From assembly GCA_030248195.1 (NCBI GenBank), contig JASAND010004045.1:16293-80292 (forward strand): a DNA stretch of 64,000 bases, read 5' to 3'. The position numbers were made by a program, and so were the translations under genes. The notes beneath the pieces are model-generated. The model did not search any database. It worked only from the letters and a program-made list of their open reading frames with translations, and was not told where the DNA came from. Below, piece after piece: positions 10,877-23,000 of the stretch. Each line of letters opens with the position of its first letter. The first letter of the stretch is position 1. This stretch comes from Trissonchulus latispiculum. Its lineage: Eukaryota; Nematoda; Enoplea; Enoplida; Ironidae.

Positions 10877-12256
10877 GGTGCTGGTTTCCTTTCGGATATT
10901 TTTGACCAATATGGCCTAATCCTTCACGTAAGTAGCTAAAATTTAAGAAATAGCCTATTTCCGTGATTTTTAACATTCTGGGACCAGTTTCATATTTTTT
11001 GGGCGAAAAGATAAGAACGTCTTGGTTTTTGGCAAAAGCCTCCCAGTAGGTAGACCAGACTTGGGATTGGTTGTTATGGCTGGAACGAAGACTCCAGTGG
11101 TTAAGTCAGTATAAGCAAAAAACCATTTTGGGAATCAAAAAATCCAATTTTTGAGTAAATTTGTTTTTACAAAATTACTGCCAAATCTTATGGACAATTT
11201 TGGTCCAATATTATTCAATCGATACACAGTCTGATTGCACGTTTAGCTGAAGTTCTTTGGTTTAAGCTAGACCTTGGCAAAAAACCCATGTTGGCAAAAC
11301 TGCGATTATTTTGTTTTGAACATCGATTTCACAAAAACTACTCGACGGAATCCGTGGATTTTTGGCAGAGTAGAAATTCGCACTTCTGCGGTGGGCACGT
11401 TTTCTTAGTTTGAGCTAAAACGTTGAGAGTAGCAACAAAACTCAACGCGAAGTTGCGAAATTTCGTGTTACCGTGCTTTTGGCCGATTTTCTCGACCGTT
11501 AAGACCTGCTGAGCCCAATCCAGAAAAATGTCCCTCGGCCCCCATGTCTTCCATATCCTGGCACATAAACAGCTTTTGGCCGATTCTACAGTTGTGAGAA
11601 ATCGATGTTCAAATATTTTTGGTCTTCTATAGTTAGGGACTGTGCCAAAAATCAAGCGAGTATTGGACCCGTAACTCGCTTTTCTAAAACCGTGTTTTCT
11701 GTTTAATCAAAGCGCGTTATTACAGCATTAACCGTGCTTTGCTTCTATCTGCTGTTTAACTTGAAATATTTTATGCATAGCTGCGGTTCCGGCCATGAAA
11801 AAGCAAAAAGTAGAAAGCGCTTTTTTAAAAGGAAATGGGTGTAGCAAAGAGCGTACACGGTAGCACCTAAAACAAGTTCCGAAACCGCATTACGCTCCCA
11901 TAGTATTTTGACACAGTCCCTTAGCCGTTTTAGAGATTGTTAGGAGCAGCTAGGCTTATAAGCAACGTATGCCGTTAAGCTATTTATTTACTAACAATGA
12001 ACTGTAAAGAATGAAAGTATAGGATTGATTCTCAGAAAAGATTCAAACTTTTTCTTCAGTCTTTGTCACTACAGCCGTTATGCCAGAAAGGTTTTACTAA
12101 TTTTTTTGCTAATTTGGCTGGTTTAGTAAGCTCACGTGAATGCCCTGACTAAAAGCTTTAAAACGGTATATAAAGCTCTTTCCAACTCCCAAAATTTCGA
12201 AAGTTATTGCGTTTTAAAATCAGCACAAAAGCATTACACAAAAGGATACCACCACC
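10877..12256 (-). mobile_element. TTAA-flanked non-autonomous DNA element, minus orientation
   Basis: Flanked by TTAA (10873-10876 and 12257-12260). The ends are GGTGCTGGTTTCCTTT and its near complement AAAGGATACCACCACC. The interior matches the elements at 25875-26837, 28466-29495 and 32032-33033 in reverse. It is longer than these because a 285-bp element is nested at 11636-11920. No transposase is present. TTAA targets fit piggyBac-type transposition, but the family cannot be fixed from ends alone. Confidence 0.75.
11636..11920. mobile_element. Nested PIF/Harbinger-like MITE
   Basis: Terminal inverted repeats GGGACTGTGCCAAAA and TTTTGACACAGTCCC are flanked by TTA on each side (11633-11635, 11921-11923), the 3-bp TWA target pattern of PIF/Harbinger. 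The host TTAA element continues on both sides, so this insertion is the younger. It is 285 bp long and non-coding. Confidence 0.7.
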
Positions 12257-12289
12257 TTAAGAACACTACCAGACTTTCATCCAGACCAA

Positions 12290-12425
12290 ACTTAAGCCTA
12301 GTTCACAGCCATCAAGTCAAGTCAAGTCACGTTACGCCACGTCCAGTTAAAGGCAAAATCAAGCTAAGTCAAGTCAAAGCAAGCGAGAGCATTCACAACA
12401 GAAGTCACAATGCTCCGCCCACATA
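12290..12425. repeat. Short interspersed repeat rich in CAAGT motifs
   Basis: Starts with GCCTAGTTCACAGCCA and continues with repeated AAGTCAAGTC. An inverted relative lies at about 15480-15598, ending in TGGCTGTGAACTAGGC. Both carry an internal GCATTCACA. Probably a small non-autonomous element; the borders are uncertain. Confidence 0.45.
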
Positions 12426-13765
12426 AGAAGTTTACGAATCAAGTCGCAACCATTGCGATTTAGTTACCTCCACATTTTTGCTCCACGTTTTGTGAAATTA
12501 AAGATGAGTGCTTAGAATAATAAAATGTTTAGTTTAAGAAATTAAAGCATTTAAAAACAAGTAAAAGAAAACTCTAAATCTAAGTCTGCCAAACTATAAA
12601 AATCTGTTAATCAAAAGAATGACTTTTTAAAATTTAATTTTTACAGCTGAAGCTTTTATTTCAATTTCAATTTGTTTTCTACAATCAAAGTAATCTGAAT
12701 AGTATCAGTAGAGCTGTTTTCCTTAGCAGCTTTTTCATACACAGAATAAACAAGTAGTGCCCAAAACGGGCAAAATTCCTGAGCTGAGAATTGTCTGAAT
12801 TTTGCTTTCCTATTGTGGGATATTATCCATTGTATGAGTAAATTACACTGCGCAACAGCGCAGCAGTGTGGCGCAGAAGCGCATTGTTCTCATAAAGTTA
12901 GCGCAACAGTACGTCTAAATTATTGAATGTCCAAGAACGCAAATGCTTACTTATGCGTGAATGATAAAGCTGATTTCTTTTCTGGGCTAGCTTCAGCAGT
13001 AGTTTTGCAACTATAAAAGGAACCTTCGCAGAGAATTGAGGGCAGTTGTGTCAATTTTTGGTTGGGGAGAAGTCGGGTTTTGTTGGGTAGGGTTTTGTCA
13101 AAGTTGGGCTCTCGAAGTTTAGTAGGTTTTGCCAATATTGTATTTTGTCTTTAAGCGATGATCTGAAATAGTTTTTCTTGTTCTATTCAAGTTTGTCGTA
13201 ACTCTTGCAAAGTAAAGTCACGTTATGGTTTTCTTCTTTTCTAAGTTATCTTAGGGCTCTCTTTTTTATTCGAATCCATCAGTTGCTCTACATTCTCCAA
13301 GAGATTCTACATCTAGGCATCACACACCGAGCACGAGCCGAGCAATCGTTTATTATAAAGTATTCTTTTTACTAGGCGAGCTACATGACTTTCCTACACT
13401 ATTGTTTGTAAACTAATGAGTGCCAAGTGTTTTGTGACTACTGTAACTATTATCCACAAGTAATGAGAGTGGGTGGAACAGCTAGCTGTCTTTGCTTTTC
13501 GCTTGTAATATCCACTGGCATGCCACTGTAAAGCCCCTTCCAATTGCACAGTTATCCGGTTTGCTGCGACATGCCTTCCTTCCAAAGTTTTAAACGCCTT
13601 TTACCCTGGCAGACTTCTTGTGCCTTTGAGCTAGCTTGATTGATGATTGCTTGAGAGATTTAAAATCCTTGAAATATGCATTTTTACCAAATCAAGGCAA
13701 ACAGGAAATAAATGCTTGACTAAATAATTGAGAAGATCTAGTCGGCACCGGAATAACTTTTCGAA
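12426..13765. other. Intergenic DNA without recognisable features
   Basis: AT-rich, with only short ORFs that lack family resemblance or paired splice sites. A GCGCAACAGCGCAGCAG patch near 12850 is local low complexity. I see no gene here. Confidence 0.5.
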
Positions 13766-13768
13766 CTC

Positions 13769-14352
13769 CTGGGGGCAGTTTCATAAAACTTTTTATTTAC
13801 TAGACTCGACTACTCGCATACTCTAGTAGTCGAGTCAAGTAGCTAAACTGTTTCATAAAACTTTCCCCTTCAAGCGAGTGCTCGCACTAGATTTGCGAGT
13901 CAAGTAGACTGTCTAGTGGGAGTGAATATAATCGGGTTCCACTAGTACTTGTTTCATAAAACTGCGGTTGTTGCAGGTGTACTCACAACTAGTAGCCCTC
14001 TAGTTCACTAGTGAATTTTGACTAAAGAACTCGCACAAATACTGTTTTAAATCACACGCAGTTAACGATTTTTTGGAGAAATTTTAAGGCATGAAGTAGT
14101 GTCTTTGATTGATATTGTGTTTAAATTTCAACTCAATTGCTCTAACATTAAAGAAGATACAATCATTTTGAAGAATTGCCTTTCCTTTCGAAAAGTCTGG
14201 AGCTAGCAATCTTGCAGCTCGCACTAGCAGTGCTAGCTTATTCCTGTCGAGTTCCTCAAAAGTTTTATGAAACACTTTCACTTGCTAGTTGCACTAGTCT
14301 TGCGAGTACTTGCATGCTAGCACTCGCATGCAAGTAAAGTTTTAATGACCTC
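13769..14352. repeat. Inverted-repeat element rich in CTAGT and GAGT motifs
   Basis: The left end has GTTTCATAAAACTTT followed by many ACTAG/CTCGAC motifs. The right part has AAAGTTTTATGAAAC (about 14257-14273) followed by similar CTAGT/CTTGCGAG motifs and AAAGTTTTAATGACC. ATAAAACT recurs inside. This suggests a non-coding element with iterated subterminal motifs. The target duplication is not resolved. Confidence 0.4.
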
Positions 14353-14885
14353 CTGCTGTTTTCAAGCCCAGCTGCTTATTCACTATAAACGTCTACTTTA
14401 ACACCAACATTGTGTAGCCTTATTTCGGCGAAAACTAATTTGCATATTGTGCAAGCAAAAAATAGTGCCTAGTGTAAAGATATGACTGTTGTCAGTAAAA
14501 GATTAGATTAAATAAAAAGAAGAATTGCAGGAGTCGAGAGTGTGTGCATGTCGTACTCGCCTAGATCGCTTACCCTAAACAACTACCAAACGCGCCGGCA
14601 ATCTAAAAAGTACCGTGAGTTTACTGTTCTTTAACAAAATATAGGTTTTACAAAAAATAAGCGAAAAACAAATTTCATAGTGCAAAAGAATAGGAAAATT
14701 TCAATAACCAATATGCAACAAAACAAAACAAACAAAACACAAACCTACGATTCAACGGAAGAAAAGGGGTCAACCCCCAAAACTCCCAAAATAGCCGGCC
14801 AGGAACACTTACAAAACCCAGACGAAACCCCGACCGTGCTCCGCCAAGTCATACATCAGACTGACTGGAATTTGCGCTCAATTTT

Positions 14886-15102
14886 AAGGTGCATTCATAG
14901 TCGCGAACGCAGAGAGACGCGCGTCAACGCGCGTCGACGTGCGTAGACGCGCGTCGACGCCTCAGATTGTAACATGCCGTTTTAACCGTTTAAAAATAAT
15001 TGTAGCGTATTCATGCTCACGAACGCATTCAGACGCTTACGTACGCGCGTTGACGCGCGTCTACGCGCGTCTGCTTGCGTCTGGAACTATGAATGCACCT
15101 TT
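14886..15102. mobile_element. CpG-rich MITE, copy 1
   Basis: Ends AAGGTGCATTCATAGT and ACTATGAATGCACCTT are perfect inverted repeats. Inside each end are tandem ACGCGCGTC/GACGCGCGT words, so the element is far richer in CpG than its AT-rich surroundings. TTA next to both ends hints at a 3-bp target duplication. A relative lies at 16571-16829. Confidence 0.7.
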
Positions 15103-15479
15103 AGAATTGTGAAAATTAGCTAAGGAACCTAGGTTCCTACACGAGAGTACATTTTACATTTAGTGTTCGTAAAGATAGCGCTACATTTTAAATGAATTTA
15201 GATGAAATTCAAGGGAAATATCGGAAAATTCTTCACACTAGCTAGACATGTGTTAAACATAGGACCTTTTCTAACAGAATAGAGCTATTACATGCAAAAG
15301 ATGCAACAAACCGATCATAGGTATTCCTGCTCCAGCAGGAATAAAAATCTTCAAACGAAACAACACTCAGCATAGTGCACAAATTGATTGTGTCTGTTTG
15401 GTGTAGATTTGTCCAAATCTGATTGGCTGAATTTTGAAGTTTTCAAGTCAAAGTAGAACATTGGTCTACTTTGACTTGG

Positions 15480-15598
15480 AGGGCTTCAAGTCAACGTCCA
15501 GTCAAGTCAAGTCAAGTCAAAGCTATCTGTGAATGCTGACTTTAACGCTCGACTTGACTTGACATGACTCCAAACTTGGTGGCTGTGAACTAGGCTTT
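15480..15598. repeat. Short interspersed repeat, inverted relative of 12290-12425
   Basis: Contains repeated GTCAAGTCAAGTC and its complement GACTTGACTTGAC around a central CTGTGAATGC, and ends in TGGCTGTGAACTAGGC, the complement of the start of the 12.3-kb copy. Confidence 0.45.
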
Positions 15599-16570
15599 AC
15601 GCCCATTTCACGTTTGGTGGAAGTTTGGTGAAATCTGTTAATTTAAAGTGACACCAAACTTCTACAAGACGTCCACCAGATCTCAGCCAGACTGCCAAAC
15701 TCAGTATGATCTGGTGGCAATTTTCACTTTCATTCATTCAATTATCTGATGAAAACAACCAGTAAAAATGCATATAATAAAACACGTGAACTGACTGGTA
15801 AAGTGTCTGGACTTATTTTATACCGCAGTTTGTTTTGCAATTCCCTTTTCATCGCGCAAGGTATACATTATAATCAATGGCTATTTCTACTTCTGAAAAG
15901 GAAAACTACCTGATAAACTTATTCCGAGAAGTCTTCCCTATGGAATCGCAATGGTGAGAGCACTTCAACCTTTTCGTCAGGCGCAGATAATCTACATTTT
16001 TATCTGGTTGCATAGCCCTCACATGTTTACTGAACAGCCATTTAATACAGTAAACAGCATTATTGCTGCCAGGATGCTGCTCCTTCCAATTGAGAAGCAC
16101 TGGTTTCAGGATATTTTTCAGGGACTTTTTCTGGTGGGCATCCGGGGGAAATGTTCGGGGGGAGGCGAAGAATTTTTGCAAAGATGATCCAAAAATTGGT
16201 ATCTTTGGCGTATGCTGCATAAACGCAAAATGTTCTCAAACATGTCTGGATTTAAGCTAAAAATAGCCATTTTTACTAGACATCTTTGGCGAAGCTGCAA
16301 ACTTTTTAAAGATTGGCCTGTTTTTGGCGAAAATTTGGAAAATTTTGGAAAACCCAGAAAACCCAAGGAGTGGAAGCAGAAATCCAGGGAGGTGGCGATT
16401 TCGGGGAAGGTCAATTTCGGGGACCTCCGCCAGCCCCCTTCAAGATTCTTTAGGTTTATGAAAAATTTGTGTAATGTTGAAGTGTTGTATTTTTCAAATT
16501 TGGCGCTCAATTTTATCGCAAAGCTCTTTTATTGCAATGCACTAAGTTTGGTCTGGCCTGAAAGTCTAAT
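15599..16570. other. Intergenic DNA with no gene seen
   Basis: Contains a TTTGGTG-rich patch near 15610-15720, answered by CACCAGA/TGGTCTGGTG patches near 16905-16955, perhaps the ends of an old element around the CpG-rich MITE. ORFs at 15951-16583 lie in low-complexity sequence with no family resemblance. Confidence 0.4.
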
Positions 16571-16829
16571 GGTGATTTCATAGTCCCAGTCGCCTCTAGA
16601 CGCGCGTAGACGCACGTCGACGTGCGTAGGCGCGCGTCGACGCGCGTCAACGCGCTACACCGTCATGTTACATTTGGAGGCGTCGACGGAGGCCCTGGTG
16701 CTATGCTACCACTGGAAGCGTCGAAGTTTACGCGCATCGACGCACGTTGATGCGCGCAATATGATATTGACGTTTGTAGACGCGCGTAGGCGCTTCTACG
16801 TTTGCGTTCGCGACTATGAAGGCACCTTT
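16571..16829. mobile_element. CpG-rich MITE, copy 2
   Basis: The right end GCGACTATGAAGGCACCT matches the end of copy 1. The left end (GGTGATTTCATAGT) is degraded. The interior again is built of GACGCGCGT/ACGCGCGTC words on both strands. Confidence 0.6.
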
Positions 16830-16977
16830 AACGGAGCCTGGACAATGTCTGTTGAAAGTCTGGTGTGGCAAGCCTGACAGTATAAAGTAAGCTTGATGAA
16901 ACATCTTCACCAGACCTGAGTTTGGTTTAAGTGTGGTCTGGTGAAAATCTAGTATTGTAAACTGACCTCATACAAAA

Positions 16978-17325
16978 GCGTGATTCGCTAATTATCTTCA
17001 GGCTTGCGGTAGGTAATTTATTAGTTATCTTTATTAATTATTTATAACTTTAATTAGCTTAATTAGCAATTAAAAAACTGACTCAACAACATTGTTGCAT
17101 TTTCTCTGCTCTTTCCGATGATATAAATATTGTTGCAGGCTGCATTCCTTCGAATTTTTGGATTATGAAAAAATTTTTATGCCATCGGAAAAACTAGAAA
17201 AAGTGCTACAAAGTTGTTGAATTAGTTTTTTAATTGCATCAAGCTAATTAAAGTTATAATTAATAAAAATAACTAATTATTACCTACCGTAATCCTCAAG
17301 ATAATTAGCGAATCAGCGTGCAGAC
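16978..17325. repeat. Inverted-repeat (foldback) element at the duplication border
   Basis: About 150-bp arms mirror each other: GATTCGCTAATTATCTT..GGTAGGTAAT on the left and ATTACCTACCG..AAGATAATTAGCGAATC on the right, around a centre near 17130-17180. Only the right half is present at the left edge of duplication copy 1 (about 3225-3390). Confidence 0.65.
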
Positions 17326-19029
17326 ACGCGTTCGTATGAAAGCGTGTATTTAGTGTAAAGTGGAAGCTCCCGGAAGTTACGGGGGAGTCCCGAGTTAACG
17401 CACCGAGCATACCTTACAGGATTTTAACATGTTAGCTTAAGATTGTCATACTCTTATGTATTATACACTCTTGATACACACATTTAACATTAAAAATTTT
17501 AGCGTCTGAAAAAATTTCCAGATAAACGAGATTTAAGTCAGTAATAATAGAACATAAAGCTTCCATTCTGAAATAAAATTGGAAATTCAGCTATTGGAAA
17601 CACTCACAACCAAGAAAACTGTACATACCGCGATGTGAATTTTCAACCGGACATAAATCTCCCAAATCCGCTGGATAGGTTTTGAGAAATTGATGCTCAA
17701 ATAGTTCTTCGACGAAATAACTTAGTTTTCTAACAGGTTCTTAATGGCAGGAAACTTAAAGAACTAGTTGACATGAGTGACGTTTTACTTACTGACTAGA
17801 GATATTCCATTAAAGTGAATTAGTAAAATGAAAAATAAAGTGATCCTAGTTCCGCCAAATAAACCAGTCCCAGAGTGAAGAATTATCTGCCTACACAGCC
17901 AACAACCCATATTTTTCTTTTGATTTAAAATTGTAAACTTAAATTTAATCTTAAAATCTTAAATATGTAATTTTAAAATTTAATTTATTCAAAATTTAAA
18001 AAACGCCTCAGTCTTGATGAGTGCCAAAATGATGATGGAAACTCATGAAAAATTGATCAAATGTTGTTCAGTTGGATCAAATTTAATACAGAAAGTGATA
18101 CCTTTAAATTCTTGGGCCGGTTTCGTTTTATGCAGAAACAAAGAGCATGCACGTGGCCTGAAAATAATTCGTCAACAGTGTCAGGTGACCCACCCAGACA
18201 CACAGACCTGTTCACGAACACGGCTCTGCCACACATTTGTCGAAACATTTATTGTCGAGACCTAAGGTGCCAGCGCGCACAGAGTTTTAGCTTCAAAAAT
18301 GATACGAAAATTATTTCTTCAATGCGGGCAAAAACATTTTAGAAATGTTAGATTCGGTAAAGTTTTGGTTTTTCAAGTTTAAACTAGCATCATAGGTTAA
18401 CGCGGGCGGGTCTGGGAAGGGGGTCCAAGCCATCTCTTTCATCCCGGACAAGGTACAAGCCCTATCTTCGTCAGGAAAAGGGTAAGGAAAAATTACTAAA
18501 GGGTAAACAAAACTGGCCGGAAAAACTCAGATTTTACACTCAAATTTTATACCATTTCCGGCGTTGCCGGAATTTTTTAGTTAATGCTCTTTCTTAAGTT
18601 TTCGTAAAATTGGCCTAAATTTTGAATGAATTTTTTTCTAAAAACTGAAGCTTTTGTTGGGAATTATGAGAAAATCGCAAATAAAATCAGTATTAATATA
18701 TCGAAACTTTTCGTTAATTTATTCTTTAGGTACAAGCTCCCTCGAAAATTTCAGTACAAGGTACAAGCCCCTTTAAAATTTTCTTGGAACAAGCCATCCC
18801 ACGATTCGACCCTTTATTAATGTATGGCTAACACTGTTCAATAATTATAAAAGCAACAACAAAGCAAACTTTTGTGTGTAACCCAATATGACATCTTTGT
18901 ATGGTGCAACAGCTTTCGCGAAAAGACCAAGCGAGTAAGTAAAATTATTGCATTATCTATGAAAACTGATTTAATTATGATGGTAAATTTATGGGGTCTA
19001 ATCCATATTAGCAAAAATTAGTTTTTAAT

Positions 19030-19230
19030 TGTGACTATGACAAAGTCTAAGCAATTGAGGGAGAAAGAAGGCGCCCAGCGTACTCAAGTAACAACAAAAC
19101 TAGACTGATAATGACGCAACCAAATTTTATAGAAAGCGATATTAGCTACATAAGTGAACCGAGGTACACACACAGAAGCATAATTTATGTTGAGTGTGAT
19201 TAGCACTCAGATAGCATTTAAACAATTTAG
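19030..19230 (+). pseudogene. GIY-YIG relic, deleted copy
   Basis: Same reading frame as 6461-6834 but missing the 168 bases that encode YVGQTSR to the end of the first segment; CDYDKV is followed at once by a stop and then AIEGERRRPAYSSNNKTR. The deleted length is a multiple of three, so the frame downstream is kept, but the catalytic part is gone. Confidence 0.55.
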
Positions 19231-19994
19231 AGTAGAAAATCTCAGAAGTATTCCACATACAAAAATTGTAAAAGGAACTGTAATTAACTTGTTACTCATT
19301 TCTTCAGCACTATATTACAATGCCATTTTACCGGTAACTATGTGCGATTATCACGTAGGCCTCACCCAAGAATGAAGCAACAGCACAACTGCTCTATACG
19401 TAAGCAAATCAGCTAAGCTAGCACGTTGGAATACTTAAAATACCTTTTATGCAATTAAGATATAAAGGGAAGCACTTGTCCATCTACCACAAACTGCCTA
19501 GTCATGCTGCCAGGAACTTATTTTGTATACATTACATTTGTTACATTGCAACTACAATACAATAATACAATACAATAATACTACAATAATTGTGTTTTAT
19601 ACATTGCAACGTAAGTTACATTACAATGTAGAAGTTTTCACAATGCTTTGAATAGGTTGGAAATGTAGCTACATTGTAGTTACATATCCCAGTTCGATAA
19701 TAGTATTTTAAGTATTTTACATTACATTGCATTGCATGGTTAGTACTGCATCGCGTTGGTAGTGGATAACTAATTTTATGATGTATTCACATTAAACATC
19801 TAAAGTACCTTGCTTTCCATAAAATATTTACTGCAGTAGCCAATCCTATTAGCATCAGCTTCACTGATATTTGCTAGATATTTCCAGCCTAGTTCTGTCT
19901 TCCCTTGTTTTCACACGTAAACTAATCCTATATCGGCTAAAATGAAATGAACAGAAAATTCAACAATGATCCTCCAACAAGCTGCTGTGATTCC

Positions 19995-20002
19995 TATAAA
20001 TA
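19995..20002 (+). promoter_or_regulatory. TATA box of gene B
   Basis: TATAAATA, 61 bases before the ATG, identical in sequence and spacing to gene A. The surrounding ~80 bases are almost unchanged, so both genes probably keep the same core promoter. Confidence 0.65.
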
Positions 20003-20062
20003 CCAGTCAAAATCGAAGTCCAAATCATATTTGCATACTGCAGTTTTCCAAGAACAGCAATC

Positions 20063-23000
20063 ATGATGCTACCAGTGTTGGCACTAAGTCTGCTGGCGAT
20101 GACTTGGGCTAATGGTAAATTGTGGTTGCTTTAACAGCTCCTTAAGCAACGCTAACTTGGGCTGATCAGCTTACACTTTCATGAGAACCTTGTATAAAAT
20201 CTTAACCTTAGCGAGCTACCATTTAAACTGAAAAACTGATGATTTTCTCGCAGATTTCGGTCATCAGAAAACCGTTGTGTTTTAACAGCATGATAGATGT
20301 ATACTGTGCCAATAACGAGAATTCGCTTTTAGGAATTTAGCTTTTTGACAAAAATGTATTAAAAATGCGAATTTATGTTATATACTTGTTAACGTTAATT
20401 CATGCTTATGGTACAAGCCCCACGAAAATTTGGATTAAAGGTGCAAGCCCCATCAAAATTGTCTTGGGACATGCCCCTTCCCAGGATCTTATGTTAAAGT
20501 GTGTGTTTATAGTATCCTAATAATAATTATTGTGAACTACAGATTGTTATGATGATGAAAGAAAATGTTGGAGAAACTCAGACTTCTGTCAGGGTCTAAA
20601 CACGTACGAAGGGAACCAAGCCGCAACAGTCAGTGGATTGCCATGTCAAGCATGGTCAGCACAAGAGCCACACAAACATGAAAAAGGAACATTCTACGAC
20701 CACAACTTCTGCCGCAATCCTGACCATTCTGATGCACCCTGGTGCTATACTAAGGACGTAAATGTTCGTTGGGAGTACTGTTTCCCCCCATGCGGTGGTG
20801 AGCCGGAGCCATCACATCCACCTTGTAAGTTTAGTCTTATCAAATGAGTATTTAGCTTGAAGAAAATTTACCAATATGACTGATTAGTAGTCTATTTATC
20901 AACAGCCAGTGGCTATTGTTTTTGGCTTTATTACGTGGTTGTTTTATCAGTTTTATTGTTGACTTGGCTTGTCTCGGATTCTGTTTAGTTGTTTCAGTTT
21001 AGTTGTTTCAGTTCAGTTGTTTCAGTTTGGTTGTTTTAGTATATGTTATGTTAATTTTATTTCAGCTAGTCACGAATGCGGCCTGTGCAAGGATGTTCAA
21101 CTTATTCGAGCTCACAGAGGAGCCCCGTACGATCACATGGCTGCAACAACAAACAGAGAAATGGCGGAAAAAGGCTATGGCAATCAATGGGGATACGGTT
21201 ATGGGTACTGTACCTCCGCTCCTGTTCCAGGCCTTGACATGATTCCTTTGTACCGTGCGTATAGCAACGATCTGAACGATTACTGGAGCTCCACAAATAG
21301 ACAAGAACTACTAGATGCAGCTGATAAAGGGTAATGAACAAAAGTACATAAGTACATATTACCAACAATGTGCAAGTAATTCTATTGCATAGGAGCTTGG
21401 GCGCACCCAGGGGGAAGGGCGGGGGTTCTGACCCTCCCCCCTTTTTGTCCGACCACCCCCTTCCCGAGAATTTCGGGGGAGAAGGCAAAAATTGAGCTAT
21501 TTTCAGTGCAAAAAAAAACTGAAAAATATGAAAATTTTTCGAGCGCGCCTGCGGAGCTATTATATCTCAATTTTTAAAATTTTCGTCGCCTGCAGGCCTG
21601 CAGCGCTTTTCTATCTTCATTTTAAAATATATTGTGCCTACGATGCTATTTGGTTTTGACTTTTAAAATTTTTTGCACCTACGGCGTTTTCGTAGCTAAG
21701 CTTTTGCAGCTCAAGTTTTTAATTTTTCGAGCCTGCAGGACCATTCCATTTCGATTTTTGAAACTTTTCGCGACGGACGCGCTTTTATAGTTTAAATTAT
21801 TCTTAATTAAATTAAGCGCCTGCGGAGCTTCTTGTTCAAATCGTTTAAGGTTTCAATTACAAATTTTTCCATGATGTCAAAAAATTTCCCAACTTTTATT
21901 AAAATCTTTTTGAAGGTTTCCATTTCGCATTTTTTATAATTTCAAACATTTCTCAACTTCTGGGAGGCTCTGCCCCCAGACCTCCCGAGTGGGTTACTGA
22001 CTAGACGCTAATTTGGTTACTTGTGCCACAGCAGCACTGAACTGTAGAAAATTGTTGCCGCCTCCCCCTTCCTAGTGTTTTACGGAAGCACAAAACTTTT
22101 TGTCTCGACCCCCCCCATTTTTAAAATCCTGGGTGCGCCCCTGCATACGAGTATGTCTGATTTTATAACTTTTCTATAACTGATAAATGTAGTTGTGCTG
22201 CGGAGGGGCCAGGTTCTGGTTTGTATATCCGGTCTGCATTACGGGCGCAGGGCCGAACCATGCTAGTGTAAAATGCTCTTGCCGTTTTCAAATATCTGCA
22301 TGTTGAGTTCAAATAAATAAAAGTTTCCTGTGCAGCTGTTGAATAATTTATGGTTTACCCATACAATTAGTCATTTGCATTACTTTGACAATATGATCAA
22401 ACCCAAACCAACATTGCGAAATATAGTTTCCGTGAGCAAATATGATAACCAATGTGGTATCAGCTAAAAACACTATGATTTGCCTATTAGTTGGAGTTTA
22501 CTGCTTATGCGTCTGTTCGAAAAATCATTTAAGCAAATCAGCAATTATTTTGTTTTGACCATCGATTTCTCGAAAACTACCTAAGGGTTTCAAATGATGG
22601 TTTCAAGTTCAAAGGACAGAAATGCCCACTTTCGCAAAATCGTACAGTGGGCGGATGTTTTGGAGCATTTAGAGCTATTAAATTCAAGAAAATATATCTC
22701 GCTCGGCCACATGCCCCACCTTTAAAATTATGTATGGATCTCTTTGTAACTCCAAAAATTAAGTTGTAGATAAAGCGTTTCAAAAAATGCAATATTGTAC
22801 AAATGGATACCATCACCTTAAGTTGGAATTGTGAAGAAATCAAAAATGAAGAATCTTTGTTACATTACTACTTTAAACACGCTAGCATTACAAACTGCTA
22901 CTCCCAGTTTGCTTGCTAATTGCTATGTGCTGCTTATACTTTAAAATTATTTTAGTTATAAAATTGATAAACATCCTCAATGTTTTGTTCTGCGGAGTCA

